A DNA stretch of 64,000 nucleotides, from positions 186,001-250,000 of the forward strand of contig NZ_MWMO01000002.1 in the NCBI RefSeq assembly GCF_002556635.1, read 5' to 3'. Position numbers and translations under genes: made by a program. Positions 1 through 12,053 of the stretch are shown piece by piece (the stretch's first letter is position 1; the number at the start of each line of letters is the position of its first letter). This stretch comes from Novosphingobium sp. PC22D. Lineage in GTDB: Bacteria > Pseudomonadota > Alphaproteobacteria > Sphingomonadales > Sphingomonadaceae. Under the pieces are notes generated by a model. It ran no database searches. It was not told where the DNA came from and worked only from the letters and a program-made list of their open reading frames with translations.

Positions 1-1001
1 CGAAAGGCACGCGCTGGGGCGATTTCCAGAAGCGCCACATGCTCAACCAGATGGGCCCGAGCCACAAGCGCTACCGCGACATGCTCGCCGCCTCGTTCAC
101 GCCGCGCCGCGTCAACGAGCTGCGGCCGCTGATGCGCGAAACGATCCGCGATCTGCTCGACGAGTGGGCCCCGAAAGGCGCGTTCGATTTCGAGGAATTC
201 GCAAGCTACTATCCGATTTCGGTCATGTGCCGCATGATCGGCGCCGACCCCTCGGTCGTCCCCGGCCTGCGCACCGCGATGGAGGCGATCGGGCTTTCCA
301 CCAGCATGGACAAGCGCTGGCTTCCGGCGATGCAGGAGGGGGTCGAGCGGATGGAGGCTTTCGTCGTCGAACTCGTCGCCGAGCGCCGCGCCAATCCGCA
401 TGCGGGCGAGGACGACCTGCTCGACCTGCTGATGGGCTATCACGCGCGCGGCGAGCTGACCGAGCTGGAACTGGTCGAGATGCTGATCTTCCTGTTCGTC
501 GCCGGTTACGACACATCGAAGAACATGACGACGCTGATCATGAACCTGCTGCTCTCGCGCCCCGAGATGTACCGCAAGGTGGGCGAGGACTTCGATTACG
601 GCCGCCGCGTGGTCGAGGAGGCCCTGCGCTATCACTCGACCACCTCGACGCAGCGCGTGCTCCTTGAAGACATGGAGTATCGCGGCGTGCTGCTGGAAAA
701 GGGCTCGATCGTGTGGTTTCCCATGTCGATCGCGGTGCACGACGATCGCTACGTCAGCGCGCCCGATACCTTCGATCCCGACCGCAAGGCGGAAACCAAG
801 CACATCGCCTTCGGCCTGGGTCCGCATATCTGCCTCGGCCAGTATCTCGCGCAGGCGCTGATCCAGGAGGGGCTGCACATCATTGCCGGGCGACTGCGCA
901 ATCCGCGCTCGCCCGGGCCGAGAGGCTGGCGGCCCTTCCCCGGCGCCTGGGGCATTCGCGGGCTTCCGATCGAATTCGACCGCGCCGTGGAAACCGCCTG
1001 A
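1..1001 (+). CDS. Cytochrome P450, 5' end outside window
   Basis: The reading frame is open from the first base, so the N-terminus lies upstream of the window. It encodes the last ~330 residues of a bacterial soluble P450, a heme-thiolate monooxygenase that needs a separate ferredoxin and reductase; neither is seen here. Visible motifs are the I-helix oxygen-activation segment FVAGYDTSKN, the K-helix ExxR (EEALR) and the heme-ligand loop FGLGPHICLG with the proximal cysteine. The stop at 999-1001 lies 7 bp before the next start, so it is co-transcribed with the SDR and the flavoprotein that follow. The substrate cannot be read from the sequence; the SDR partner suggests hydroxylation followed by alcohol oxidation. 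Confidence 0.93.
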   Translation, partial: KGTRWGDFQKRHMLNQMGPSHKRYRDMLAASFTPRRVNELRPLMRETIRDLLDEWAPKGAFDFEEFASYYPISVMCRMIGADPSVVPGLRTAMEAIGLSTSMDKRWLPAMQEGVERMEAFVVELVAERRANPHAGEDDLLDLLMGYHARGELTELELVEMLIFLFVAGYDTSKNMTTLIMNLLLSRPEMYRKVGEDFDYGRRVVEEALRYHSTTSTQRVLLEDMEYRGVLLEKGSIVWFPMSIAVHDDRYVSAPDTFDPDRKAETKHIAFGLGPHICLGQYLAQALIQEGLHIIAGRLRNPRSPGPRGWRPFPGAWGIRGLPIEFDRAVETA

Positions 1002-1008
1002 GGAGCAC

Positions 1009-1956
1009 ATGATGGACGAACTGCGTTTCGACGGTCGCACCGCGATCGTAACCGGCGCGGGCGGCAATCCGAGCCTCGGGCGCGCCTATGCGCTGATGCT
1101 GGGCGCGCGCGGCGCCAATGTCGTGGTGAACGACATCGGTCGCGATCCCGAAGCACGCCACTATCCCGGCATGGCGAACGCGCGGGCGGTTGCCGACGAA
1201 ATCAAGCAAGCCGGCGGCAGCGCGATCGCGAGCGAAGCCTCGATCGCGACCTCCGAGGGCGCGAAGTCCGTCGTAGAACAGGCGATGGAGGCGTTCGGGC
1301 GCGTCGACATCCTCGTCAACAACGCGGGCGTGTGCATCAACGCGCCGTTCGACCGGATCAGCGACCGCGACATAGAGCGGCACGTCCAAGTCAATGTCCT
1401 CGGTTCGGTCTGGATGGCGCGGGCGGTCTGGCCGGTGATGAAGGCGCAGGGCTACGGTCGGATCGTCAACATCACCTCGGGCTCGATGACGGGCTATGTC
1501 GAACAGGTCATCTACGCGACCACGAAGGGCGGCGCATGGTCGCTGACGCGCGGTCTCGCGGCCGAAGGCATGGCGCACGGCATCGGCGTCAACGCCGTGA
1601 GCCCGGGCGCCTACACGCGGATGGTCATTTCCTCGTTCGAGGACGACTCCCCCCTCCTCGCGCATTCCAGGCAGAGCCTGCAACCCGAACTCTGCGCGCC
1701 GGCGGTGCTCTACGTGGCGCATGAAAGCTGCGAGATCACCGGCGAGTGCATCGATTCGGTCGGCGGCGACCTGCAGCGCTGCTACATCGCCCGCACCAAG
1801 GGGATCAGCGACCGCGACCACACCGTCGAGACCGTCGCCCGGCGGATCGACGAGATCCTCGACGAGACGGACGCCGAGACCGTGGGGCTCGCCGCGATGG
1901 ACACCTCGGAATGGGGCATTCGCGAATACGAGGACGCGGACAAGGCCGAAGGCTAA
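1009..1956 (+). CDS. SDR-family oxidoreductase
   Basis: A 315-residue short-chain dehydrogenase/reductase, cytoplasmic and NAD(P)-dependent. It shows a Rossmann glycine motif (TGAGGNPSLGRA), NNAG, and the catalytic YATTK with a preceding serine. The ATG at 1009 is chosen because GAGGAG overlaps the P450 stop just upstream; a second in-frame ATG at 1012 is equally possible. An upstream in-frame extension into the P450 gene is rejected. About 50 residues beyond the usual ~250-residue core form a C-terminal tail after residue ~255. It probably oxidises the alcohol made by the P450, but this is inferred only from operon position. Confidence 0.9.
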   Translation: MMDELRFDGRTAIVTGAGGNPSLGRAYALMLGARGANVVVNDIGRDPEARHYPGMANARAVADEIKQAGGSAIASEASIATSEGAKSVVEQAMEAFGRVDILVNNAGVCINAPFDRISDRDIERHVQVNVLGSVWMARAVWPVMKAQGYGRIVNITSGSMTGYVEQVIYATTKGGAWSLTRGLAAEGMAHGIGVNAVSPGAYTRMVISSFEDDSPLLAHSRQSLQPELCAPAVLYVAHESCEITGECIDSVGGDLQRCYIARTKGISDRDHTVETVARRIDEILDETDAETVGLAAMDTSEWGIREYEDADKAEG

Positions 1957-2038
1957 GGCGGCGCGGGCGCGCCTGCGAAGGAATCCTGTTAGACTTGGAA
2001 GCCGGTGCCGGCGCGCCGCGTAACGGGAAGTGCCTTCG

Positions 2039-3649
2039 ATGACCACCAAGTACGACGCCGTGATCATTGGCGGCGGCCACAACGGCCTCGTTTGCGCCTA
2101 CTATCTCGCCCGGGCGGGCAAGTCGGTCCGGGTCCTGGAGCGGCGCGCGATGGTTGGCGGCGCGGCGGTCACCGAGGAATTCCATCCCGGATTCCGCAAC
2201 TCGGTGGCGAGCTATACCGTCAGTCTGCTGCAACCCAAGGTCATCAGGGACATGAAGCTCGCGCGGCGCGGGCTGCGGATCGTCGAGCGGCCCGTCTCGA
2301 ACTTTCTTCCGCAAGAGGACGGCCGCTACCTGATGACGGGCGGCGGCATGGAGCGCACGCAGGCCGAATTCCGCAAGTTCTCCGCCACCGATGCCGATGC
2401 GCTTCCCGACTACCTCGCCGCGCTGGAAGAGGTGGCGGACCTGCTGCGCGACCTCGCGCTCAAGACTCCGCCGAATGCCGGCGACGGACTTGCCGCCCTC
2501 GTCGCGGCGGCAAGACAGGGGCGCGGTGTGCTTAAGCGCGATCTTTCCGGACAGCGCGAGATGCTCGCCCTGTTAACCAAGTCCGCGCGGACGTTTCTCG
2601 ATAGCTGGTTCGAGAGCGAGGCGGTGAAGGCCGCGTTTGGGTTCGATGCCGTGGTCGGCAACTTCGCCTCGCCGGACACGCCCGGCTCGGCCTACGTGCT
2701 GCTCCATCACGTCTTCGGCGAAGTGAACGGCACCAAGGGCGCCTGGGGCCATGCCATCGGCGGCATGGGTGCGATCACCCAGGCCATGCGCGCCGCCTGC
2801 GAGGAGGCTGGCGTCGAGATTTCGACCGATGCCGCAGTGGAGCAAGTGCTTGTCGACAACGGGCGCGCCATCGGGGTTCGGATCGAAGACGGCCGCGAGG
2901 TGTTCGGCAAGGCCATCGTCGCCAACGTCGGCCCGCGCCTGCTCTACGACCGCCTGATCGCGTCCGACGATCTGCCAGCCGATTTCCGCAAGGCGATGCG
3001 CGGTTACAAGGTCGGCTCGGGCACATTCCGGGTGAACGTCGCGCTCAGCGAACTGCCGCGCTTCGCGTGTCTGCCCGAGCCGGGCGAGCACCTCCAGTCC
3101 GGCATCATCATCGCCCCGACCCTCGACTACATGGACCGGGCCTACACCGACGCCAAACAGACCGGAATGTCGAAGGCTCCCGTCGTCGAGATGCTGATTC
3201 CGACGGTGGTCGACGACAGTCTGGCACCTGCCGGGGCGCATGTCGCCAGCCTGTTCTGCCAGCAATTCGCGCCTGAATTGCCCGAGGGGCGAAGCTGGGA
3301 CGACGCGCGCGACGCGGCGGCCGACCTGATCGTGGCAACGGTGGACCGATGGGCGCCGGGCTTCGGACCGTCCGTCATCGCGCGGCAGATCCATTCCCCG
3401 CTCGACCTCGAGCGCAAGTTCGGCCTGATCGGCGGCGACATCATGCATGGCAATATGAGCCTCGACCAGCTCTGGTCGGCGCGGCCCGTGCTGGGGAACG
3501 GCGCCTATCGCGGGCCGATCAGCGGCCTCTACATGTGCGGCGCGGGCACCCATCCCGGCGGCGGTGTGACCGGCGCCCCCGGCCACAACGCCGCGCGCGA
3601 AATCCTGGCGGACGGCAAGCCCTGGCGGCGCATCGCCCGCGCCGGCTGA
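2039..3649 (+). CDS. PYROXD2/phytoene-desaturase-like FAD oxidoreductase
   Basis: A 536-residue flavoprotein of the NAD(P)/FAD-dependent amine-oxidase/CrtI superfamily. The N-terminal dinucleotide-binding motif GGGHNGLVCAYYLARAG is at about residues 11-27, followed by the E-R-R-x-x-x-G-G-A-A segment typical of PYROXD2-like proteins. The C-terminal FAD-contact region includes MCGAGTHPGGGVTGAPGHN. The ATG at 2039 is preferred over the GTG at 2030 because GGGAAG at 2025-2030 sits at the right distance. The gap of 82 bp from the SDR suggests the same operon. Members oxidise or isomerise C-C bonds of hydrophobic substrates, but the substrate here is unknown; carotenoid synthesis is unlikely because no other crt gene is nearby. 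Confidence 0.85.
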   Translation: MTTKYDAVIIGGGHNGLVCAYYLARAGKSVRVLERRAMVGGAAVTEEFHPGFRNSVASYTVSLLQPKVIRDMKLARRGLRIVERPVSNFLPQEDGRYLMTGGGMERTQAEFRKFSATDADALPDYLAALEEVADLLRDLALKTPPNAGDGLAALVAAARQGRGVLKRDLSGQREMLALLTKSARTFLDSWFESEAVKAAFGFDAVVGNFASPDTPGSAYVLLHHVFGEVNGTKGAWGHAIGGMGAITQAMRAACEEAGVEISTDAAVEQVLVDNGRAIGVRIEDGREVFGKAIVANVGPRLLYDRLIASDDLPADFRKAMRGYKVGSGTFRVNVALSELPRFACLPEPGEHLQSGIIIAPTLDYMDRAYTDAKQTGMSKAPVVEMLIPTVVDDSLAPAGAHVASLFCQQFAPELPEGRSWDDARDAAADLIVATVDRWAPGFGPSVIARQIHSPLDLERKFGLIGGDIMHGNMSLDQLWSARPVLGNGAYRGPISGLYMCGAGTHPGGGVTGAPGHNAAREILADGKPWRRIARAG

Positions 3650-3887
3650 CTTCGGCGCGGAGACGCCCCTCGCGCCGTTCCAACGAGCCGCGTCGGCAAG
3701 CGAACCTCCATTGCCGATGGGCGCTCTGTCCGGGCTCGCCCACTGCCTCCGGCTCACGCTTCGCTCGGCAGTGTCTTGCCGACTGCCTCAGGGGAGTCCG
3801 CTAGCTGCCATTGACCGTGTCGGTAAATGATTAATGCGAGTGGCCCTGCAGCACATTTCCTTCGGTGCAGCGCAAAAAGGGTTCCTC

Positions 3888-5753
3888 ATGGCAAGCTCGC
3901 ACACGGTCAAAAAATCTTGGCTGCGCAGCCGCTCGATCACGCAGCGGCTCGCAATTCTTTCGCTCGCCGCGATCGTCACCGGGCTCGCCGTCCTCGCGAC
4001 CACGGTCGTGAGTTCGGTGCTGAGCATCGACATGGTCGGGCGCGCCAGCCTGACCAGCGAGCAGGCGCTGCAATCGGCGCTGCTGGAAAAGGACTTCGCC
4101 TCGCTCGAGCGCGACGTGTTCCACCATGGCCTCGTGCGCGACCAGCAGACCCGCGATAACCTGACGAGCAACATCGCCGACCTGAAGAGCTCCATCGCCG
4201 AGACGCGCAAGGTTCTCGGCGCGGACGACACCGGCGCCCTGGCGAAAGTCGTCGAAAGCGCGGACGCTTACGTGGACGTCGTCGAGCGCGAGCTTGCCGG
4301 TGATCGCGGGGGCAAGGCCGCCGTGGCGAACATCGTCGCGGCCGGCGAGATCGTCGACGGCAATATCGAAGCCATTCGCGACCCCGTGATCGCGCGCAGC
4401 GAAGAGATCGCCGCCAGCCAGGATTCGCTGGCCCACTGGGCACTGATCGTCGCGGGGGCCATCTGCGTCGTCACGGGACTGGTCTCCTACCTGCTGACGC
4501 GCGCCGTTCGCACCACCATCATCGACGAACTGGGCGGAGTTCGCCAGACGATCTTCGCCATCGAGGAAGGGGAGCTCGAGACTGATGTTCCCTATCTCGA
4601 CCGGAGCGACGAAGTGGGCGAGCTGGCTCAGGCCGCCGAGCGGCTGCGGCTGACGATCATCGAGAACCGCAAGATCGAAGAGCAGACCCGCAACATGCTG
4701 GCGATGGTCGGGCGCGGCCTGCACGATCTCGCCGAGGGCGACGTAACCATCCAGCTTCCCGAGATCGGAGAGGCGTTCGACAGCCTGCGCCGCGACTTCA
4801 ACCGCACGGTCGCGCAATTGCAGGAGACCATGTCGTCGGTCACCCAGTCCACCACGAGCATCCGGGCCGGCACGAAGGAGTTCAGCGACGCCTCGACCGA
4901 CCTTGCGCACCGGACCGAGCAGCAGGCGGGCGGCCTCGCCTCGATGTCGGCGACCATCCGCACCCTGAGCGAGGACATGGCAGAGACCGCCGAAGGCGCA
5001 AGCCAGGCGCACTCCCGCGTCGGCGATGCGGTCAACGAGGCCAACGAAGGCGGCCAGGTCGTTGCCCATGCGGTGAAGGCGATGGACGCGATCCAGAAGT
5101 CGACCGCCGAAATCGGCAGCATCATGGCGATCATCGACGGGATCGCGTTCCAGACCAACCTCCTCGCGCTCAACGCCGGCGTCGAAGCGGCCCGGGCCGG
5201 AGAGGCCGGTAAGGGCTTCGCCGTCGTCGCCACCGAAGTGCGGGCGCTCGCGCAGCGCACGACCGAGGCGGCAAGCAACGTGCGTGCCCTGATCGAGACC
5301 AGCACGCATCAGGTCGAGCAGGGCGTGGAACTCGTTCAGCGCACCGGTGAGTCGCTTCAGCGGATCATCGAGCGCATCGATTCCGCGACCGAGATCGTGA
5401 TGAAGATCAACCAGTCCGCCTCCAGCCAGTCGATACGTCTCAGCGAGGCCGACAAGCAGGTCGCCGCCATGGACATCACGACGCAGCAGAACGCCGCGAT
5501 GGCCGAAGAGAGCACCGCCGCCGCGCGCTCGCTTTCGAGCGAGACCGAAAAGCTGGCCGGGCTGGTCGGCCGGTTCAAGCTGGGTGGCGGCAACGTCGTC
5601 GATGCCCGCGACCGGTTCGACGTTGCCGCGCCGACCGGCTTGTACGCCGCGCAGCCGAAGGCGGCGCTTCCGGCCTTCGAGAGAAAAGCGAGCGCCACCG
5701 GGGGCGGCGCTCCGCAGCTCGCCGCGACAGACGATAGCTGGGAGGAGTTCTGA
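3888..5753 (+). CDS. Methyl-accepting chemotaxis protein with C-terminal docking pentapeptide
   Basis: A 621-residue inner-membrane chemoreceptor. TM1 is at about residues 21-46, a helical periplasmic sensor of about 135 residues follows, TM2 is at about 184-203, then a HAMP region and a long coiled signalling domain. The hairpin tip carries [18 protein letters not shown], which binds CheA/CheW. The protein ends in SWEEF, matching the aromatic-x-x-aromatic pentapeptide that tethers CheR/CheB. The ATG at 3888 is chosen from AAAAAGG upstream and from alignment with the paralogue at 7331; an in-frame ATG at 3834 lies in the leader. The porin gene begins 4 bp after its stop, so the two are translated from one message. 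The ligand is unknown. Confidence 0.93.
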   Translation: MASSHTVKKSWLRSRSITQRLAILSLAAIVTGLAVLATTVVSSVLSIDMVGRASLTSEQALQSALLEKDFASLERDVFHHGLVRDQQTRDNLTSNIADLKSSIAETRKVLGADDTGALAKVVESADAYVDVVERELAGDRGGKAAVANIVAAGEIVDGNIEAIRDPVIARSEEIAASQDSLAHWALIVAGAICVVTGLVSYLLTRAVRTTIIDELGGVRQTIFAIEEGELETDVPYLDRSDEVGELAQAAERLRLTIIENRKIEEQTRNMLAMVGRGLHDLAEGDVTIQLPEIGEAFDSLRRDFNRTVAQLQETMSSVTQSTTSIRAGTKEFSDASTDLAHRTEQQAGGLASMSATIRTLSEDMAETAEGASQAHSRVGDAVNEANEGGQVVAHAVKAMDAIQKSTAEIGSIMAIIDGIAFQTNLLALNAGVEAARAGEAGKGFAVVATEVRALAQRTTEAASNVRALIETSTHQVEQGVELVQRTGESLQRIIERIDSATEIVMKINQSASSQSIRLSEADKQVAAMDITTQQNAAMAEESTAAARSLSSETEKLAGLVGRFKLGGGNVVDARDRFDVAAPTGLYAAQPKAALPAFERKASATGGGAPQLAATDDSWEEF

Positions 5754-5757
5754 TCCC

Positions 5758-7140
5758 ATGAACCAGGATGCACGAGCAAAATCCGTCCTTGCCGGCACAC
5801 GCCCCGGCCGGATCGCGCGGTGGGGGCTGGCCAGCATCGCGACGCTGGGGATCTTCTCCGGAGCAGCGAACGCGGCCGACGCGCCCGCCTCGGGATGGGA
5901 CTTCGAGGCGAGCACGCGAGTCCGCTACGAAGCATACGACGGCGGCTACCGGCCCGGCGGACGCGAGAGCGAGGACGCCGTTTCCATCCGTACCAGCCTC
6001 GGCGTCACCTACGATGGTGACGGGTTCGGCGCGGGCCTCGAGATTCGCGATTCGCGCGCCTATTCGATCGACGAGACGACGCCGCTCGGCTCGGGCGACA
6101 TAGATGCCCTTGAGGTTGCCCAGGCCTGGGTCGCGGCGGACGTTGCCGAGGGCGCCCGGCTGACCGCCGGCCGCTTCCTTCTCAACATCGGATCGAAGCG
6201 GCTCGCCGGCGATCCGGCATATCGCAACGCGGCGAACGCCTTTACCGGCCTTCGTTTCGACTGGCAGGGCCAGGGCGACAGCCCGACCGCCCTCACCGCG
6301 TTCTTCACCTTGCCCGATGACAGGTTGCCCAACGACAAGCCGGCTCTCGCCCGCAACAAGTTCAAGTTCGACCGGGAGCGCTGGGATCTGCGGTTCTGGG
6401 GCGCGCATGTCGCGCGCAAGATCGGCACGATCGACGGCGAGCTCTACGTGATCGGACTGGACGAGAACGACTATCCCGGCAAGGCCACCCGCAATCGGCA
6501 TCTCGTCACGGTGGGCTCGCGGCTGCGCCGTTCCTTCAAGAGCGGAATCTCGGCCGAGCTGGAGGGCATGGTGCAGCGCGGGAACATCCGCGAATCCAAG
6601 GCCGCCGATGCTCCCGAAGTGCCCGTTCGCGCCTGGAGCATGCATGCCGACCTCGCCTATCGGCTGGGCGGCAGCCTGAAGCCGCGCATCACCGTGTTCG
6701 GCGACATTGCCAGCGGCGACAAGGCCGGCACGCGCAAGTACGAGCGCTTCGATTCGCTTTACGGCCCGCGCCGCGGCGACTGGGGGCCGACCTCGCTGTT
6801 CGGCCCGCTGGGTCGCAGCAACATCAAGGGCGCCGGCATCCGGTTCGACATCGCGCCTTCGAAGCGTTTCGACGTCTTCGGCGAATGGCGCCGGGTCGGC
6901 CTCGTTTCGGCCAGCGACGCCTTTTCCTTCACACGCGTGATCGATCCCGAGGGCAACTCGGGCCGGGACGGCGGCAGTCAGTTCCAGGCCCGGGCGCGCT
7001 ACTGGCTCGTGCCAAAGCGTATGCAGCTCGAAACGGGCGCCGCCTATCTCGACAAGGGACGCTTCCTCAAAACGGCGCCCAATGCCCCGCGGACCGGCGA
7101 CACGAAATACGGTTACGCGTCGGCGCTCTACACCTTCTGA
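5758..7140 (+). CDS. Alginate-export-family outer-membrane porin
   Basis: A 460-residue predicted beta-barrel. A signal peptide ends near residue 42 (hydrophobic stretch then SGAANA-AD). The mature part alternates aromatic and charged residues in strand-like blocks. Segments such as GRFLLNIGSKRL and YRNAANAFTGLRFDWQ resemble the alginate_exp family, and it ends in an aromatic residue (LYTF) as outer-membrane proteins usually do. The ATG at 5758 has GGAGGAG at 5741-5747, inside the end of the chemoreceptor gene, so translation is probably coupled. In sphingomonads this family covers many substrate-specific porins, so alginate itself should not be assumed. It likely imports a compound that the flanking receptors sense. 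Confidence 0.75.
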   Translation: MNQDARAKSVLAGTRPGRIARWGLASIATLGIFSGAANAADAPASGWDFEASTRVRYEAYDGGYRPGGRESEDAVSIRTSLGVTYDGDGFGAGLEIRDSRAYSIDETTPLGSGDIDALEVAQAWVAADVAEGARLTAGRFLLNIGSKRLAGDPAYRNAANAFTGLRFDWQGQGDSPTALTAFFTLPDDRLPNDKPALARNKFKFDRERWDLRFWGAHVARKIGTIDGELYVIGLDENDYPGKATRNRHLVTVGSRLRRSFKSGISAELEGMVQRGNIRESKAADAPEVPVRAWSMHADLAYRLGGSLKPRITVFGDIASGDKAGTRKYERFDSLYGPRRGDWGPTSLFGPLGRSNIKGAGIRFDIAPSKRFDVFGEWRRVGLVSASDAFSFTRVIDPEGNSGRDGGSQFQARARYWLVPKRMQLETGAAYLDKGRFLKTAPNAPRTGDTKYGYASALYTF

Positions 7141-7330
7141 TCCGACCCGGGCTTCGCCGTTGCAACCGCAGGCACGGACGAAGCGGGAGCGTCGCCTTCA
7201 TGCCTCTCTTCCTTCGCCGCGACGAGCCCGCTCAGGAAAGTCCTCTATCCGCCCTTGCCCCGCTGAGTAATCATTCGATGCGATGGCACCGTAACGCACT
7301 CTCACCGCGCGGCAGCGCAAAGGAACTGGC

Positions 7331-9172
7331 ATGGTAGTCTCTAACAAGGTCAACGCTTCTTGGTTGCGGGATCGTTCGATCACGCAGCGGCTTGCGATCC
7401 TTTCGCTTACAGCGATCGTTACCGGACTGGCCGTCTTCGGCGCAACGGTGGTGAATTCGGTGCTCAGCATCGGCATGGTCGAACGCGCCACCCTGACCAG
7501 CGAGCAGGCGCTGCAATCGGCCCTGCTCGAAAAGGACTTCGCCTCGCTCGAGCGCGACGTGTTCCGCCACGCCCTAGTGCGCGACCGGCAAACGCGAGAG
7601 AGCCTGACCGCGAACGTCACGGATCTCGAAACGTCGATCGAAGACACGCGCAAGTTGCTCGGCGCGGACGAGACCGGTGCGCTGGCGAAAGTCGCCGAAA
7701 GCGCGGACGCCTACGTGGATGTCGTCGAGCGCGAGCTTGCCAGGGGCGGCAAGGCGACGGTCGCGAACATCGTCGCTTCCGGCGAGGTCGTGGACAACAA
7801 TATCGAAGCCATCCGCGGTCCCGTGGTCGCACGCAGCCTTGAGCTCGATGCGGCCCAGAACTCTCTGGCCCACGCGGCCCTGATCGTGATGGGTGCGATC
7901 TGCCTCGTCACCGGCCTCGCCTCCTACCTGCTCACCAAGGGCGTTCGGTCCACCATCCTGGAGGAACTGGGCAACGTCCGTGAGACGATCTTCGCCATCG
8001 AGAACGGGCGACTGGACCTCGCCGTGCCCTACCTCAACCGGCACGACGAAGTGGGCGAACTCGCCCAGGCCGCCGAGCGGCTGCGGCTGACCACGATCGA
8101 GAACCGCAAGATCGAGGAACAGACCCGGACCATGGCCGAGGAACTGCAGGCCACCCTGACCGAGAACCAGAAGGTCGAGGCGGAAACCCGCCGCATGCTC
8201 GAGGTGGTCGGGCGCGGAATGCACGACCTCGCCGAGGGCGACGTGACCGTGCAACTGCCCGAACTGGGCGAGGCGTTCGCGCGGCTGCAGACCGATTTCA
8301 ACCGCATGGTCCAGCAACTGCGCGAGACCCTGATTTCGGTCTCGGATTCGACCGAGAGCATCAAGTCGGGAACGATGGAGTTCAGCCAGGCATCCACCGA
8401 TCTGGCGCAACGCACCGAACGCAACGCGGACGCGCTGGCTCAGGTGGCTTCGGCTGTCCGCACGCTAAACGCCGACCTTTCCTCCACCGCCGAGCGCGCG
8501 CAGCAGGCGCACCGCCGCGTGCAGGAAGCCGTGAATGTCGCACAGGAGGGCGGCCAGGTGGTGGCGCAGGCGGTAACGGCGATGGACGCGATCCAGAGCT
8601 CGACGGCCGAAATCGGCAGCATCATGGCCATCATCGACGGGATCGCGTTCCAGACCAACCTCCTCGCGCTCAATGCGGGCGTCGAGGCGGCTCGGGCCGG
8701 GGAAGCCGGAAAGGGCTTCGCCGTGGTCGCGACCGAGGTGCGGGCGCTGGCACAGCGCACCACCGAAGCGGCCAGCCAGGTGCGCGGCCTGATCGAGACG
8801 AGCACCGACCAGGTTGGGCAAGGAGTGGAGATGGTCCAGCGGACCGGCTCGTCGCTTCAGAAGATCATCGAACGCATCACCGATGCCACCGAGATCGTGA
8901 CGCTGATTACCGAATCCGCGTCGAACCAATCGGGACGGCTCCGGGAGGCGGACGAATCGCTCGCCGCGATGGACGTCACGTCCCAGCAGAACACCGCGAT
9001 GGTGGAAGAAAGCTCCGTTGCCGCGATCAGCCTTTCCGACGAGACCGAAAACCTCGCGCGCCTTGTCACCCGTTTCCGCATGGACGCGGACGACCCTCGC
9101 GAACGGGCCGGCGCGCGCCATCCCGGCGATCGCGCCAAGCCGCGCTGGGCCGAGCCGAGGCTCATCGCCTGA
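7331..9172 (+). CDS. Methyl-accepting chemotaxis protein, paralogue lacking docking pentapeptide
   Basis: A 613-residue chemoreceptor closely related to the one at 3888. The TM1 segment and periplasmic domain are nearly superimposable (both carry [11 protein letters not shown] and [20 protein letters not shown]), and both share the signalling tip [18 protein letters not shown]. There are two clear differences. About 21 residues are inserted in the linker after HAMP (around residue 260-285), and the C-terminus is basic/proline-rich, ending EPRLIA, without an aromatic pentapeptide. The start is supported by AAAGGAAC upstream. The leader at 7267-7323 aligns with the leader of the first receptor, indicating a segmental duplication around the porin. 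It may depend on its paralogue for adaptation enzymes. Confidence 0.92.
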   Translation: MVVSNKVNASWLRDRSITQRLAILSLTAIVTGLAVFGATVVNSVLSIGMVERATLTSEQALQSALLEKDFASLERDVFRHALVRDRQTRESLTANVTDLETSIEDTRKLLGADETGALAKVAESADAYVDVVERELARGGKATVANIVASGEVVDNNIEAIRGPVVARSLELDAAQNSLAHAALIVMGAICLVTGLASYLLTKGVRSTILEELGNVRETIFAIENGRLDLAVPYLNRHDEVGELAQAAERLRLTTIENRKIEEQTRTMAEELQATLTENQKVEAETRRMLEVVGRGMHDLAEGDVTVQLPELGEAFARLQTDFNRMVQQLRETLISVSDSTESIKSGTMEFSQASTDLAQRTERNADALAQVASAVRTLNADLSSTAERAQQAHRRVQEAVNVAQEGGQVVAQAVTAMDAIQSSTAEIGSIMAIIDGIAFQTNLLALNAGVEAARAGEAGKGFAVVATEVRALAQRTTEAASQVRGLIETSTDQVGQGVEMVQRTGSSLQKIIERITDATEIVTLITESASNQSGRLREADESLAAMDVTSQQNTAMVEESSVAAISLSDETENLARLVTRFRMDADDPRERAGARHPGDRAKPRWAEPRLIA

Positions 9173-9235
9173 TCCCGGCCTCGCCGTCAGGAGCTTTGGC
9201 GACGCCGGTCCGATCGCGGCCGCGCCAGCGCCTCG

Positions 9236-11572
<2,337 letters not shown>

Positions 11573-11689
11573 TTGGTCTCGATCCTTCGGCCTGAGCGCC
11601 TGTTCCGGTGCCGTTCGGACGTGTTCGTCGCCCGCCGGGCGAAAACGCGGCGGAAGCGAATAGCCTCCGCGCTGTCCCAATGTCCGAGC

Positions 11690-11706
11690 ATACCCCTACC
11701 GGGTAT
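11690..11706. promoter_or_regulatory. CsoR-type operator 1
   Basis: The 17-bp interrupted palindrome ATACCCCTACCGGGTAT has 6-bp arms ATACCC/GGGTAT around CTACC. It resembles the known TACCCC...GGGGTA operators of copper-sensing CsoR proteins. It lies between the divergent ATPase and csoR genes, on the ATPase side. Confidence 0.65.
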
Positions 11707-11713
11707 TTTCCGA

Positions 11714-11742
11714 TTGTGCAACATACAGGGGTAGGGTATAGG
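11714..11742 (+). promoter_or_regulatory. Putative csoR promoter
   Basis: TTGTGC (11714-11719) and TATAGG (11737-11742) are separated by 17 bp, a sigma-70-like spacing. The second CsoR-type palindrome occupies the spacer and the -10, so bound repressor would block RNA polymerase. Transcription would start near 11750, about 30 bp before csoR. Confidence 0.45.
11723..11739. promoter_or_regulatory. CsoR-type operator 2
   Basis: ATACAGGGGTAGGGTAT is an imperfect 17-bp palindrome. Its reverse complement shares the ATACCC start and the ACCCCT core with operator 1. It overlaps the likely csoR -10 hexamer. Having two sites 33 bp apart suggests each divergent unit has its own operator. Confidence 0.6.
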
Positions 11743-11780
11743 AGAGCATTGCCCGTCAACCGTATCCAGCCGACCGAACC

Positions 11781-12053
11781 ATGCACGCCAAGTTCTCCCG
11801 GGAAATCACCCGCATGAAGCGCATCGAAGGGCAGGCGCGCGGGATCGTGCGGATGATGGAGGAGGAGCGGTATTGCATAGATGTCCTCCAGCAGCTTTCC
11901 GCGATCGAGGCGGCGATCCGGGCGGCGAAGTCCAAGGTGCTGGAAATCCACGCCGCGCATTGCATCGAGGATGCGATCAAGTCCGGAGATGCGGAGGACC
12001 AGCGCGAAAAATTCCGCGAGTTGGTGGATCTTTTCGAAAAGGTCGGACGTTGA
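11781..12053 (+). CDS. csoR: CsoR-family copper-sensing repressor
   Basis: A 90-residue all-helical metal-sensitive repressor of the CsoR/RcnR/FrmR family. The Cu(I) triad is present with the expected spacing: C32, H57 and C61 (the same 25 and 4 intervals as characterised CsoR). This separates it from nickel RcnR and formaldehyde FrmR types. Apo-protein binds DNA; copper releases it. It heads the unit csoR, small secreted protein, copA, copB and is divergent from the ATPase, with two palindromic operators between. The next gene begins within its stop codon, indicating translational coupling. Confidence 0.9.
   Translation: MHAKFSREITRMKRIEGQARGIVRMMEEERYCIDVLQQLSAIEAAIRAAKSKVLEIHAAHCIEDAIKSGDAEDQREKFRELVDLFEKVGR

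Noticed and set aside
880..2082. 400-codon minus-strand frame over the first SDR
   Set aside because: Antisense shadow with no motif; the SDR frame has an intact nucleotide motif and catalytic residues.
2039..3649. Carotenoid biosynthesis gene crtI
   Set aside because: The N-terminal segment is closer to PYROXD2-type proteins and no other carotenoid gene is nearby.
3831..5915. 694-codon minus-strand frame opposite the first chemoreceptor
   Set aside because: It lies wholly antisense to a clear receptor gene, is rich in Arg/Gly/Asp as expected of GC-rich antisense frames, and shows no domain.
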